Of a stretch of DNA of 64,000 bases, positions 17,491 through 26,540 are shown piece by piece. Source of the stretch: Prorocentrum cordatum (Eukaryota > Sar > Dinophyceae > Prorocentrales > Prorocentraceae); assembly GCA_963575745.1 (NCBI GenBank), contig CAUYUJ010017783.1:112344-176343 (forward strand). The letters run 5' to 3'. The number at the start of each line of letters is the position of its first letter. Positions within the stretch are counted from its first letter, which is position 1. The notes beneath the pieces were generated by a model that made no database searches, was not told the origin of the DNA, and saw only the letters and a program-made list of their open reading frames with translations. A program made the position numbers and the translations under genes.

Positions 17491-17663
17491 CGAGACACCG
17501 GGCGTCTCGAAACAATCGAAGCGGAGGTTATTCGTGGTTTTCGACCTCTCGGGGCCGTCGCTGGGCTTCGGGACGTCGAAAAAACGAATCGGGCTGAAGA
17601 ACTCGTCCCGGGGAAGTGGTCGGGAGCGCGCGTCCCGAAAAAATCGATGCGTCGGATGTCTGG
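17491..17663 (+). mobile_element. Family D element
   Basis: CGAGACACCGGGCGTCTCGA, GAAGCGGAGGTTATTCG, CCCGGGGAAGTGGTCGGGAG, GATGCGTCGGATGTCTGGG. Intact and near consensus. Confidence 0.85.
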
Positions 17664-18261
17664 GTATGGGGGGATGCATCGACGTCCAATCGCCGTATGA
17701 TCGCAGAAAATAGTCTGATAACCCACCCTTTTCATGGGAGTGCGGATTCCCTTGCGGGTCCTAGCGCCGATCTATCGGCGGGGAATTGCCGATTCCACGT
17801 CGCTGTTTCCCCCCGATCTGCCAGTCCCCCCCATAGGTTGCCCCTTAGCTCTGGGGCGAAGTGGACACCGGTGCTGCTGACGTTTTCGCCTGGGACCCTG
17901 TCACATCGATCCGGCTCGAAAAATTGCGAAAGAAGATGGGGTTCGGGGCTCCGCTCGTGATTTGCTACTTTTGATTACGTTGCAGCCATATGTTCGCGCC
18001 GTCGGATCTCAGGGAAGGGGGGATGGCCCAGACCTCCAGCACGTTGAGAAAATCAAGACGCAGGTGCTTCGCCGTCTTCGGCGTCTGGGGGGGCCTCGCA
18101 AGGCCCCAGAATCGTCAACATGATGATCCCTATGAACAACTGGCCCTCGGGAAGTGGTCCTGATGGGAGAGGAAGATGCCGATGCCCTGGAGTCGGCGGT
18201 TCGAGGTTTGACGTTCTGGGTCCGAAAAGGTTTTGTGCCGTGTTGACCAGCCACGCGCAGA
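17664..18261. other. No recognised gene
   Basis: Unassigned sequence. TGTTCGCGCC-TCGGATCTCAGGG at 17991 recurs at 38708. 18040-18180 has weak family D-like words (GGGGCCTCGCAAGGCCCC). Confidence 0.3.
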
Positions 18262-18400
18262 GGGGGGTGGGGGGAGGGGGGAGGGCTTCTTAGAAGCACC
18301 CCTGCTTCTTAGGAGGTGCGGGCCTGACCTATAGATGTAGGGCTGGCGCCTTCTAAGAAGCAGCCTCCTTCTAAGATTCCCGCTCCCCTCCCTCCACGCA
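18262..18400 (+). mobile_element. Family Q element, copy 3
   Basis: GGGGGGAGGGCTTCTTAGAA, CCCTGCTTCTTAGGAGG, CTTCTAAGAAGCAGCCTCCT. Followed by TTGTGCGCGCCGCCAG, the start of family R, with no element at the junction. Confidence 0.65.
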
Positions 18401-18464
18401 CTTGTGCGCGCCGCCAGCACCCCTCTACGGGCCCGGTGACCCCGTTCCCGTCCGTCGCCGCACC

Positions 18465-18778
18465 ACAGTCTACGCCACATAGCTCACACCACATAGATTG
18501 CACCACAGATCTCGCACTAAGTAGGTTACCACCCTATAGTACACAGCGTTGCTCACACCATGCAGCTCGCACCACATAGCTGACCTAGCATAGCTTGCAC
18601 CGCATAGCTTGCACGACATAGCTTACATCACATAACTGGCACGGCTTAGTTGCCCCCACATATCTCACACAACGTAGTTTACGAAACATAGCTTGCACCG
18701 CATAGCTCACACCGCCAAGCTTACACAACATACAGTACACCACATAGCTTACACGACATATCTTTCACTTTCACAATG
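18465..18778 (+). repeat. Degenerate 14-bp tandem repeat
   Basis: Units of CACATAGCTTACAC with substitutions (CATAGCTTGCAC, CATAGCTCACAC, CGTAGTTTACG), over 20 in about 310 bp. No ORF. AT-richer than the surroundings. 18779-19110 after it is unassigned. Confidence 0.85.
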
Positions 18779-19289
18779 CGATAAGTCATTGTTTGTGGTC
18801 CACGCCAGCTAGCATTGAACGTTTCCTCTTCAGGGTACCAGGACCGTCAAAAACGAATCCTGGATGAGAAACTTCACCAGATGGACCCCGGGAGGGGTTT
18901 GGTGACAAATTCTGAGCGGATTAGGCCCCATCCCCCCTCTTGACCGATTTCCTTCGATGTCTGTTCACGGGAGCCCTGGGCGGCGACACTGAAATCAGAT
19001 CCCCTGCGGCTGGACCGCGTTCGGCCCTTCCGCTTGCTCCTCCTTGCCCATCCTGTTTCTCCTCCCCCGCCTCGTCCTTCTCGTCTCCCCGTGGAGTGGC
19101 CAATCTGGAGGAGGAGGATGAGGAAGGCCTCCTCCTCCTCCTCCTCCTCCTCCTCCTCCTCCTCCTTTTAGTTTCCTGTTTCTCCTCCCCCGTCTCCCCA
19201 GCTCCAGATGTGTTCCAGATCCGAGCCAGATCACACCCAGATCGGGCAGCGCCGGAGGCCACGTAGGCTGCCGTGGAGCAGATCACTAA

Positions 19290-19490
19290 AGCCCAGAAGG
19301 GCCACCAGAGGTTTTGGTCTCGGACCCACGCCCTACGACGAGGAGTTCGAGACGAGCAACCACCTGCTCACGGACGAACACGTTGATGATATCAATATGG
19401 CCTGCACTGAGGACACCATTGACAAGTGTGTCAAGTGCACAGAAGACACCGTCCTGGAGGAGGACAAGGTGTACAGCCAAGACGATGAAA
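19290..19490 (+). CDS. Possible exon, acidic protein
   Basis: Frame reads G-L-G-P-T-P-Y-D-E-E-F-E-T-S-N-H-L-L, D-E-H-V-D-D-I-N-M-A-C-T-E-D-T-I-D-K-C, T-E-D-T-V-L-E-E-D-K-V-Y-S. It stops being distinct where a degenerate family A element begins (GGATTCGGAGGGGCTCGATG at about 19503). Acidic, balanced composition unlike the repeats. No domain recognised; splice sites not fixed. Confidence 0.4.
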
Positions 19491-19502
19491 TAAGGAACAG
19501 TT

Positions 19503-19650
19503 TGGATTCGGAGGGGCTCGATGTTCCTTGCGTCCTGTCCGTGGTTGTTCCTCTAGCCCTTCTCGTGCACCCAGGCTTTTTTGAAGCCGCAGAGGGGTTT
19601 CGTTCCTTATTCAGCGTTCGTTATTTCAGCAGCCCGAATGTACCCCAGGC
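19503..19650 (+). mobile_element. Family A relic
   Basis: GGAGGGGCTCGATGTTCCTT, GTTCCTTATTCAGCGTTCG and a terminus CAGCAGCCCGAATGTAC, all diverged. Followed (19655-19830) by a family D relic with GGGGCCCC and GGGGAAGCGGTCGAGA. Confidence 0.5.
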
Positions 19651-19863
19651 CTCCGTCTCGACTTTTCCAATGCAGTCGTTGTCATCCGAGTTCGGCCTCC
19701 GCGGGGCCCCTTACCGGGCCCCGAGGACAGCACGAAGCGGATCTGGGGCGAAGGGCTACCCCAGGGGAAGCGGTCGAGATTTTCCTGAGGCCGCGGGGTG
19801 AAAAAGCATATCGGCGGATGTCAGGGCAGTCGTCGTCGTTCAGGGGAAAAAACGATCGAATAA

Positions 19864-20013
19864 GGGGATCGACTACAGAATTGATCTACCCCGAAATTCA
19901 TTTCTCCGTTGAATCTACGAGAAATGGATGCCCCTTAGGCTTAAACGGAACATCCTACGCGTAGACTCAACGGAAGTTAATTCTGGAGTAAATCAATTCT
20001 GTAGTCGAGCCCC
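19864..20013. mobile_element. Inverted-repeat element, family L
   Basis: Arms of about 50 bp: GGGGATCGACTACAGAATTG and ATTTCTCCGTTGA-TCTACG at left; CGTAGACTCAACGGAAGTTA to CAATTCTGTAGTCGAGCCCC at right. Only copy in the window. 20014-20365 beyond it has no recognised content. Confidence 0.8.
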
Positions 20014-20365
20014 TCCTCGAAAAGCTACCGATGCCGCTGCTCGTCCTCGAGAGCCCTTGTCACAACTGCTGGGCTCGCCTGGGGGTTCTGGTCAGAACGC
20101 ACCCCTGGAGGGGTCCACGGGGCAGCGGCATGGGGATCTTCGAGGTTTCCTCCAATCTGATTTGTTCACTCTGCGGCCTCGGGTGTCTCGACCCTCTCTT
20201 TGGGGGCAGTTTCTCGTTCCGGATCCATGTTTGACGGTCCCAGGAAGACATTTGGGAATGAAGCAATAGTGAAACAATTGTTAGGGCGAGGGAGCCGAAT
20301 GGTTTTACACCATCTTGATTTGCGCGGGTGAGGTGGGATTGTGTGGCCCAGGTTATGTTTCCTTG

Positions 20366-20450
20366 TTGTATTTTGATGTTATTGTTGTTGCCGTCCCCCC
20401 CGCGACCCCCCGTGACACCCCCGCGACCCACCCGCGACCCACCCACATTG
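20366..20450 (+). repeat. GTT leader plus CGACCCACC minisatellite, short copy
   Basis: TTGTTGTATTTTGATGTTAT, TTGTTGCCGTCC, then CGACCCACC-type units. Same design as 7495 and 36940. Confidence 0.7.
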
Positions 20451-20632
20451 CGTTGACTAAATTCGGCGCCTTCGGCAGGCTCGTTGTGTGTGTAAAAGTC
20501 GGGCGTTTGCGGCGGGCTTCATCAAATTTGTTTTCGAGCCTTGCGGACTGCCGACGATCCTCGCCTCCGCCCCTGGACTCATATCCGCATCTGCGGGGGC
20601 TATGGTTCCAGGTTTCCAACATGGGTCCCAGT

Positions 20633-20800
20633 AGATGGGGTCGACGGATCGCGCCGTATAGCCGATGAATCGCCGATACGCCTCAATGTGGAGTTCAAGT
20701 TTCTCCACGCCGACGTCGCCGATGCATCGCCTACGTCGCCGATGCATTACTGATACTTCACCGAATCACTTTCGATGCAGCGCGATCCTCCGACCCCATT
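20633..20800. mobile_element. Family I element, copy 3
   Basis: GATGGGGTCGACGGATCGCG at left; CGCGATCCTCCGACCCCATT at right. Inner GCCGATGCAT words. Confidence 0.75.
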
Positions 20801-20946
20801 TGCTCGGTACCCCAGAGGCTCCCGCCCCGTCGCTACGGGAGCGATTGCTGCCAGGGGCGGCGCTGGCGAACCCGAGGTCGTCCGCGGCGGCGGCCGATGC
20901 GCAGGAGCCGAAGAATACATAAGCATGAATTGGGGTGGCCAACGCA

Positions 20947-21090
20947 GCCATCCGGCGTCTCGAACAAATCGGGACGGAGGGTGTTCGTATTTTTCGGCCT
21001 CTCGAGGCCCTCGCCGGGCCTCGGGACGGGGACGTGGTCAAGAGGTCGGGGGCCCGTACCTCGAAAAAGTCGAGACGCCAGATGTCTGGG
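20947..21090 (+). mobile_element. Family D element
   Basis: CCATCCGGCGTCTCGAACAA, TTCGGCCTCTCGAGGCCCTC, TCGAGACGCCAGATGTCTGG. Slightly shortened in the centre. Confidence 0.75.
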
Positions 21091-21128
21091 AACGCCCCCG
21101 TCACATGTAAGGGGTTGGGAGGGGGTTC

Positions 21129-21298
21129 TACACCTTAGGCGATGCTTAAGAAAACCTAAGTTTTCGTCCAGAGTCTCGATTATTCTTAACTTTTCAATGT
21201 AAATCCCAAGATGTTAATAGAAGTTCGGGTTTTTTTATTCAAATTCGCAGACTCTGAATTTCTTAACCCATGATTTCTTGAGCATTTCGCAGGGTGTA
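21129..21298 (+). mobile_element. Family B element, copy 3
   Basis: TACACCTTAGGCGATGCTTA to GAGCATTTCGCAGGGTGTA, 170 bp. Confidence 0.9.
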
Positions 21299-21410
21299 GG
21301 GCGGACTTGCGACGCGCAGACGACGCCCAGGCAAGGTCCAGACGACGCCCCGACAGAGCCAGACGACGCCCAGACGGTGCCCTGGAAAAGTCCAGACGAC
21401 GCCCAGACGA
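21299..21410 (+). repeat. CCAGACGACGCCC short tandem
   Basis: CAGACGACGCCC recurs at about 21316, 21337, 21359 and 21391, spaced roughly 21-32 bp. Confidence 0.6.
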
Positions 21411-21673
21411 TGTCTGCGCGGATCTATTGGATCCGCGTTGGACCCCCCCCCCCCCTGCGGCGCCTCCAGCGCCGCCCTCCTCCTCCCCCTCCTCCTCGTC
21501 CTCGTCCTCGTCCTCCTCCTCCTCCTCGACGAAGGGGCGGAGAAGCGAGGAGGAGCGATGAGAAGCGACGATGGGCGAGGAGGAGCGAGGAGGAACGAGG
21601 AAGAGCGAGGAGGGGACGGCAGGAAGGAGGAAAGGCAGGACAGCGCCGATCCAGAAAGTCCGCGCGGACCGTC
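21410..21673. mobile_element. Family H foldback with expanded centre
   Basis: Left arm GTCTGCGCGGATCTATTGGA, right arm AGCGCCGATCCAGAAAGTCC-GCGCGGAC. CCT/CGT and GGAGCGA purine blocks have grown between them. Confidence 0.6.
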
Positions 21674-21819
21674 GAGGGTGCATGCTTCTGGCGAGTTCTG
21701 TTCCTCCGAGGCGCGGGCCGTCGGAAGTCTGTACTTCTGACGCTGCTTTTGTTCCTCCTCGGAGGAGCCGTCCGTGTACCCGTCGTGGCTGTTCGGCGAG
21801 TGGGAGGCGCGGTCGCGGC

Positions 21820-21967
21820 CCGCAGAGGGGGGAACAGGGGGAGGGAGGGGCCAAGGCTTCTTGGGAGCACCCCTGCCTCTCAGAAGGCGCGCCCCGTGTC
21901 TGTAGAGGTAAGGCCCGCGCCTTCTAAGGAGCCGCCTCCTTCTCAGAAGCCCTCCCCCCTCCCCCAT
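21820..21967 (+). mobile_element. Family Q element, copy 4
   Basis: CCAAGGCTTCTTGGGAGCAC to CTCCTTCTCAGAAGCCCTCC, then CCCCTCCCCCA. A family A element follows directly. Confidence 0.7.
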
Positions 21968-21968
21968 A

Positions 21969-22154
21969 CAGTCGGGGCGTTGACCTAAGGAACCCTAAAT
22001 GAGGAACGAGGCCCCTTTTTTTCCATGAGTTAAATGAGTTAAACTTCGATTTCCCATCGAAAACATAAGGAACCCCCGAGGCAAGCTGTGAAACAATTAA
22101 GGAACACGGAGCCCCTCCACAACGAAAAGGGTTCCTTCTCCAGCGCACCGACTG
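21969..22154 (-). mobile_element. Family A element, reverse copy
   Basis: CAGTCGGGGCGTTGACCTAA to GCACCGACTG. Inserted at the same TA of the Q-R repeat where family B sits at 12162. Confidence 0.9.
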
Positions 22155-22157
22155 TAC

Positions 22158-22280
22158 CCCGCTTGTGCGCGCCGCCAAAAGCTGGCACGGCGCGAACGGG
22201 CCGCACGCCGACTGTGGACCCCCCCTTGGCACGGCGCGAGCCTGCCACGCGCCGAACCCCGACCCCCGACGCCATGATTT
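22158..22280 (+). repeat. Family R dispersed repeat
   Basis: CGCTTGTGCGCGCCGCCAAA, GGCACGGCGCGAACGGG, CTGCCACGCGCCG, CCCCCGACGCCATGATTTG, as at 12331-12470. Confidence 0.75.
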
Positions 22281-22446
22281 GTCAGGAGAGGGAAAAGCAC
22301 ACAGACACAATGAATCCTCGATTTCCAAGAAAATATGCAAAAATATGGGAAGTGGGGGGGGGGATACAAAAACCCAGCAAATACAGGAAAATATGGGGAA
22401 CCTGTTTATTTGTGTGTATTTATCTGTGTGTCCTGGGGCCCCTTCA
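22281..22446 (+). mobile_element. Family E element, copy 2
   Basis: GTCAGGAGAGGGAAAAGCAC-ACAGACACAATGAATCC to TTTGTGTGTATTTATCTGTG-GTCCTGGGGCCCCTTCA. AT-rich interior with AAAATATGGG words. Confidence 0.8.
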
Positions 22447-22448
22447 AT

Positions 22449-22615
22449 TTGTTTCATGACGTCGACCTCCAGAGGTCTCGACCCCTTCCCCGGGAATCGT
22501 TTTTCATCCTTGGTCAGTTTTTGACGCTCCCGAGGCCCGGCGAGGGCCCCCAGAGGCCGAAGATATCGGAAAGCCTCCGCCCCGATGTTTGTTCGAGACG
22601 CCCGATGTTTCGGGA
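22449..22615 (-). mobile_element. Family D element, reverse
   Basis: GACGTCGACCTCCAGAGGTC, CCCCGGGAATCGTTTTTCAT, CGCTCCCGAGGCCCGGCGAG, ending GAGACGCCCGATGTTTCGGG. 22616-22830 holds the start of family R and a right-half family Q. Confidence 0.65.
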
Positions 22616-22831
22616 AGGAGGAGGAGGGTGTCAGGAGCCAACGCCGAAGTCTCGTTCTGAGCAGCACGGATTCTGAGCAGCACCTTCTGCTCGCTCTGGC
22701 GAGGATTCGTTACCGGTTTCGCCGCGATATTGTCATTACGACGGCGAGTGTCATCTGCCGGGCAGCGGCCGCTGCCAGTTGCTGGCCGCAGCCTCCTTCT
22801 AAGAAGTCTTCCCCCCTCCCCCTATTCTTAA

Positions 22832-22973
22832 GTCGGGCCTGTCCCTCTACAGGTGGAATATTCAAAAATAGTCAACACATTTGCTGGAGACGATTTGTTT
22901 TTAGTATGTTTGATATTTTTGGCGAACTTTTTATTTTTCGCCCAAAATCCGCCTGTGGGGGGACATGCCCGAC
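22832..22973 (+). mobile_element. Family C element, copy 5
   Basis: GTCGGGCCTGTCCCTCTACA to CGCCTGTGGGGGGACATGCC-CGAC. Near-consensus. Confidence 0.85.
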
Positions 22974-22999
22974 CCAACTCTACAGTCAGCCCGCATAGT

Positions 23000-23150
23000 A
23001 AGGACGGGCAACCTTCCCAAGGGTACCCTTGCATCCTTGCCTCCTCGGTCCATCCTTCGCCGCTTTCGCTGGCCGCGTACCGCTCGAAAAGCTTCGAAAT
23101 GGGCGTCCAAGGCCCTTGCATCCTTTTCGCGCATCCTTGCTATACTTGTT
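23000..23150 (+). mobile_element. Family K repeat, copy 1
   Basis: AAGGGTACCCTTGCATCCTT, GCCTCCTCGGTCCATCCTT, CGCTCGAAAAGCTTCG. Also at 24795-24942, and in part at 56284-56380. Confidence 0.6.
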
Positions 23151-23172
23151 GACTGTATCCCCCCCTTTGCCC

Positions 23173-23365
23173 GGGCCGGACGAAGAGGGGGGATTGGGAA
23201 AGGGGGGCGTACGAAATTTGCTGCATGCAGCTGGTTTCGGCCTCGCCGAGGGGCCCGTTCCTCGATGCATGGACGCCTCCGGCGCCGGGAGGCGCCGGGA
23301 AAGTCAGCTGCGTGAGCTGATTCTGAACCCCCCCCTTTGCTATCCCCCCCTTTCGCCCGGCCCGA
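23173..23365. mobile_element. Inverted-repeat element, family J, copy 1
   Basis: Left GGGGGGATTGGGAAAGGGGG, ATTTGCTGCATGCAGCTGGT; right GCTGCGTGAGCTGATTCTG, CCCCCCTTTGCTATCCCCCC. Inner CGGCGCCGGGAGGCGCCGGG hairpin. Second copy at 56462-56638. 23366-23640 beyond it has no recognised content apart from a 40-bp block shared with 1526-1570. Confidence 0.8.
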
Positions 23366-23667
23366 AACACCCCCATGCCTAGGATCGGCGTCACCTTATC
23401 GCGGTGCCGATCGTAAGCAGTCATGATGCTCCTGTTGGGCGCACGCCCAAAACTCTGATCGCCTTGGGTGTGTCAATCTTAGGGCTGGACATGGATGGAT
23501 CCCCCCCTTTCGCCCGACCCGATTGGCGCGCCGCCGAGGTGCGGTCGCGGCCCGTGGCCTTCGGCGAGCCCCTCGGCGCGCGGTTCCTCGGGGGAGACCC
23601 GGGCGGGTGCAGGCCCCGCCGTGGTTCGCGCCGGGCGTGTTTGGTGCGCGCCGCCGTCGGGCCCCGA

Positions 23668-24030
23668 AGGAGGAGGAGGAGGAGGAGGAGGAGGAGGAGG
23701 AGGAGGAGGATGCGGAAATTAAGGAAATGGAGGAGGAGGTGGAGGAGGAGGAGGCGGAGGAGGAGGAGGGGAGGAGTGAAGGTAGGGGAAGGGGGGATGG
23801 GGAAATTGGAGGATCGGGAGGTAGGGAGGAGGAGGAGGAGAAGGAGGAGGAGGAGGGGAAGGGTAAGGAAAATGGAGGAGGAGGTAGGTGGAGGAGGAGG
23901 AGGAGGAGGGGGAGGAGGAGTGAGGAGGAGGAGGAGGAGAGAGGAGAGGGAGAGGGGAGGAGGAGGAGGAGGAGGAGGAGGAGGAGGAGGAGGAGGAGGA
24001 GGAGAAGGAACTTGGAGGAGGAGTAGGAAA
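23668..24030 (+). repeat. GGA/GGGA purine tract
   Basis: 360 bp of GGA with GAAATT and GGGAAG breaks. Then the right half of family S (24035-24150: AAGGCCTTATCAGAAGGCGG, CTCGCTCGCCGCCG). Confidence 0.9.
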
Positions 24031-24150
24031 TGGAGGAGGAGAAGGCCTTATCAGAAGGCGGTGGGCGTCTCAGAAGGCCAGAGAACTTCCGGGCCTCCTG
24101 ATAAGGCCTTCTCCTTTTCTCACTTCCCATCCTCGCTCGCCGCCGACCAG

Positions 24151-24794
24151 AGGTACCGCGGGTCGGTACGGCTCGAAAAGATCCGCAGAGAGAGTGGGTC
24201 CACAGTCCAAGCGGGTGATAGGGGTGGGTACTTGGTGATCTGTTTCTTGTTCATTGCTTTGCCGATCGGCGCGGTTCCCTGAGAGACCCAGGCGCTGCAG
24301 CCTTGCTGTATCGCGCCGGGCGTTTGTGCGCACCGCCGTCGGGCCCCTCAGAGGCACCGCGTGTCGGTGCGGCTCGAGAGATGCGTCGTGTCGACCAGCG
24401 GCGACCCCAGCGCGGGTGTTCAAGGTTGAACGCCGCTGGCGAGCCAAAATCAGTCGATGTTGAAAGATCGGGCGTTTGGTAAACTACCGATCGTTCAAGG
24501 TTGAACGGTTCCCGCGGTGTCAGGAACCAACGCCGGGGTCGGCACGACACGAACTTGCCGTAGGGATGGGTACTTTGTGATCGTTTTCGTATTCCTTGTT
24601 TTGCCGATCGGCGCGGGCCCTCCCCCCCCCTCCCCCCCTCTTTCGTGGAGTAGATCTTGGCTGTTTCTGGCGCCTGCTTCGAGCAGGTGGAGTCCCCCCC
24701 ACAGGACGCACGGTTGCAAACAGTCGCACTGAGCAGAGGTCCGGAGCCAGACCCCCCCTTCCCCCCTTTCCGCCCAATGTCGAATCGCCGAATA
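24151..24794. other. No recognised gene; duplicated 70-bp block
   Basis: GGTGGGTACTTGGTGATC-TTT and TTTGCCGATCGGCGCGG at 24220-24275 recur at 24564-24620. A family R start (GTGTCAGGAACCAACGCC) is at 24518. GTTCAAGGTTGAACG occurs at 24417 and 24492. Confidence 0.4.
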
Positions 24795-24942
24795 AGGGAA
24801 CGTTGACATTGCCCCAAGAGTACCCTGGCATCCTTGCCTCCTCGGCCCATCCTTGACCACTTTCGATGGCCAGCCCCGCTCGAGCAGCTTCGGCATGGGC
24901 CTCCGAGGGGCTTGCACCCGCATCGCGCACCCCTGCTGTCAG
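24795..24942 (+). mobile_element. Family K repeat, copy 2
   Basis: Ends against the ATG of the next exon; its terminal CTGCTGTCAG can serve as a splice acceptor. Confidence 0.55.
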
Positions 24943-24944
24943 TA

Positions 24945-25193
24945 ATGGACCGTCTCGAGCCGGGCAGGTTTGTGGACGCGGAGACGCGCAGGGCCATCCG
25001 CGGCGACGTCGAGGCCGGCGCCGAGGTGGCGTGGAGGTCGCGGTTCTACTGGGCGTCCCTGGACGAGGCGGGCGTGCCCGTGCCCCAGAGGCGCCCCGGC
25101 CCCGCCCGCGGCGCTGGCGCGTGGGGCGTCTACGCGGCGCTGCCGCCGGCCCTCGGGGGCCCAAACCCGCGCTGCGCCGGACCAGGAAATCTC
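24945..25193 (+). CDS. Probable exon, unknown protein
   Basis: ATG at 24945: M-D-R-L-E-P-G-R-F-V-D-A-E-T-R-R-A-I-R, then G-D-V-E-A-G-A-E-V-A-W-R-S-R-F-Y-W-A-S-L-D-E-A-G and a Pro/Gly/Ala tail to C-A-G-P. Balanced charge and amphipathic helices suggest real coding sequence. The donor is probably GGACCAG followed by GAAATC (GA-AG class) at 25194. No family recognised. A family D element follows within 25 bp. Confidence 0.5.
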
Positions 25194-25215
25194 CCAGTCC
25201 CAGACAGGAACGCGA

Positions 25216-25388
25216 CGCCAAAAAAGATGAGAGATGTTTCTGGCCAGTTTCGGCCCCGGGGGGCCCTCGCCGGGCCTCGGGACCCTCAAAAGGCGACTCG
25301 GGACGAAGGACCGGTCCCGTGGAAGTGGTGGGGAGGTCCGACGACGACGACGAGATTCTCGAACGAATCGAGACGTTGTATGTCTGGG
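25216..25388 (+). mobile_element. Family D element
   Basis: TTCTGGCCAGTTTCGGCC, GGGCCCTCGCCGGGCCTCGG, CCGTGGAAGTGGTGGGGAGG, GTTGTATGTCTGGGG. Confidence 0.75.
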
Positions 25389-25461
25389 GATGTACTCGGG
25401 CGCAGGAGGAGCGAGCAGGGCGGCGAGGAGCATGGTCCGACGGCGACGACGACGACCTTCG

Positions 25462-25565
25462 AGACCCTCCTCCTCCTCCTCCTCCTCCTCCTCCTCCTCC
25501 TCCGCCTCGTCCTCTTCCTTCTCCTTATCCTCCTCCTCCTCCTCCTCCTCCTCCTCCTCCTCCTG
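25462..25565. repeat. CCT tract next to the Copia LTR
   Basis: CCT run with one GCCTCGTCCTCTTCC break. Confidence 0.9.
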
Positions 25566-25568
25566 TAA

Positions 25569-25710
25569 GACAGCAATGTGTGTTTCCTGGGATCAGCTTG
25601 ACCCAAGACAGTAATGTGTTTTTCCTGGGATCAGCTTGAGCCAAGCCGGCTGCGGTGCAGGCAGAGAGCGAGGTGAGACGAGAGATGGGAACATGCGATT
25701 GACTTCAACA
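25569..25710 (-). repeat. Probable Copia-type LTR (3' LTR of the minus-strand element)
   Basis: On the minus strand, GAGGGGG (a polypurine tract, complement of 25713-25720) is followed by TGTTGAAGTCAATCGCATG, a layout I recognise from dinoflagellate Copia LTRs. The far part holds two tandem 38-bp units (25569-25606, 25607-25644) with GATCAGCTTG. The true outer end may lie in the CCT tract. No second LTR in the window. Confidence 0.55.
25635..25656 (-). other. Spliced-leader-like sequence inside the LTR
   Basis: Minus strand reads ACCGCAGCCGG-CTTGGCTCAAG, 18 of 22 positions equal to the dinoflagellate spliced leader (DCCGTAGCCATTTTGGCTCAAG, written here with D for A, G or T). It includes the last ten bases. 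It may be chance or a relic. Confidence 0.35.
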
Positions 25711-25804
25711 CACCCCCTCGGAAAATAATTTCCGCACTGTGCAAGTCACTTGAAAAACCTGCTATATAGGATTGGTGCTCCTACTGTTCTCGCTGCTCGC
25801 TCAC

Positions 25805-26476
25805 TCACTTCTGGGCAGTAACATCCTCGATGCGCTGGCTCACGGCACCGAGGACCTTTACAAGGCTCTCTAATTTCAGGTAAGGAATATCAGCAAGGAC
25901 GTCGTTCAGGACTTCGTCCTGCGAGCGCCTCTTTGCCGACACCGATGACGAACGGTCTGCTGACGAGGATGACGAGCGACCGCGCCGGCGGCGGCAGGAC
26001 CGAGACCAGTCGCGCTGCTCGTCACACCCCAGTCCTTCCCGCTTACCTCCCTTCGGAGGTCTTGGCGGCGGTGGCGGCAGCAGTGCCGCTTTCCAGGCTC
26101 TGTCCGTTGGCACTTCTGGCCACGGCTTCTCATGCGAGGAAGTGTGCTGAACCGGAACGGCGCCCGCTAGGGCATGAGCCGGACTCTGGTCCATTTTGTG
26201 GTGGCTCGCGGAAGTGAGGTGTTGCACCAGCTGGTGCGTCAACGCTTTGTCTAGCTGCTCTGGCCCTCCCTTCATTTCTGGTGTCTCTGCTCTGCTGCTG
26301 TAGAAGACATCGCGGTCGGCGCAAGAAGGACATCGCTTGAAAGCTAACACAACTTCACTTAGAATTGTCTGCATTTGGATGGCCGGGCACAGAAAGGCGA
26401 ACCTCTGAGCCGAAATGTTGTGGACACGAAGTGTCCGAATCTCGTATCGCATGGTGTTGGGAGGCTGAATGCTCAT
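25805..26476 (-). CDS. Hypothetical ORF in the 3' region of the Copia element
   Basis: 223-codon minus-strand frame, M-S-I-Q-P-P-N-T-M-R-Y-E-I at its start. Its middle is Arg/Ser-rich (R-R-R-R-G-R-S-S-S-S-S-A-D-R-S-S-S), and its end is heptad-like (D-I-P-Y-L-K-L-E-S-L-V-K-V-L-G). It begins just after the Copia reading frame runs out and stops about 95 bp before the polypurine tract. It could be an extra ORF of the element or a captured exon. Not matched to a family. Confidence 0.35.
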   Translation of the reverse strand: MSIQPPNTMRYEIRTLRVHNISAQRFAFLCPAIQMQTILSEVVLAFKRCPSCADRDVFYSSRAETPEMKGGPEQLDKALTHQLVQHLTSASHHKMDQSPAHALAGAVPVQHTSSHEKPWPEVPTDRAWKAALLPPPPPRPPKGGKREGLGCDEQRDWSRSCRRRRGRSSSSSADRSSSVSAKRRSQDEVLNDVLADIPYLKLESLVKVLGAVSQRIEDVTAQK

Positions 26477-26540
26477 GCTTGCCTACCACGCGCAAATCAT
26501 CTTCTTGAGTTCGTTGAAACGTGTTATGTTCGAGAAATTC

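Noticed and set aside
18465-18778. CRISPR array
   Set aside because: 14-bp units without constant repeats and unique spacers; eukaryotic context. No cas-like gene in the window.
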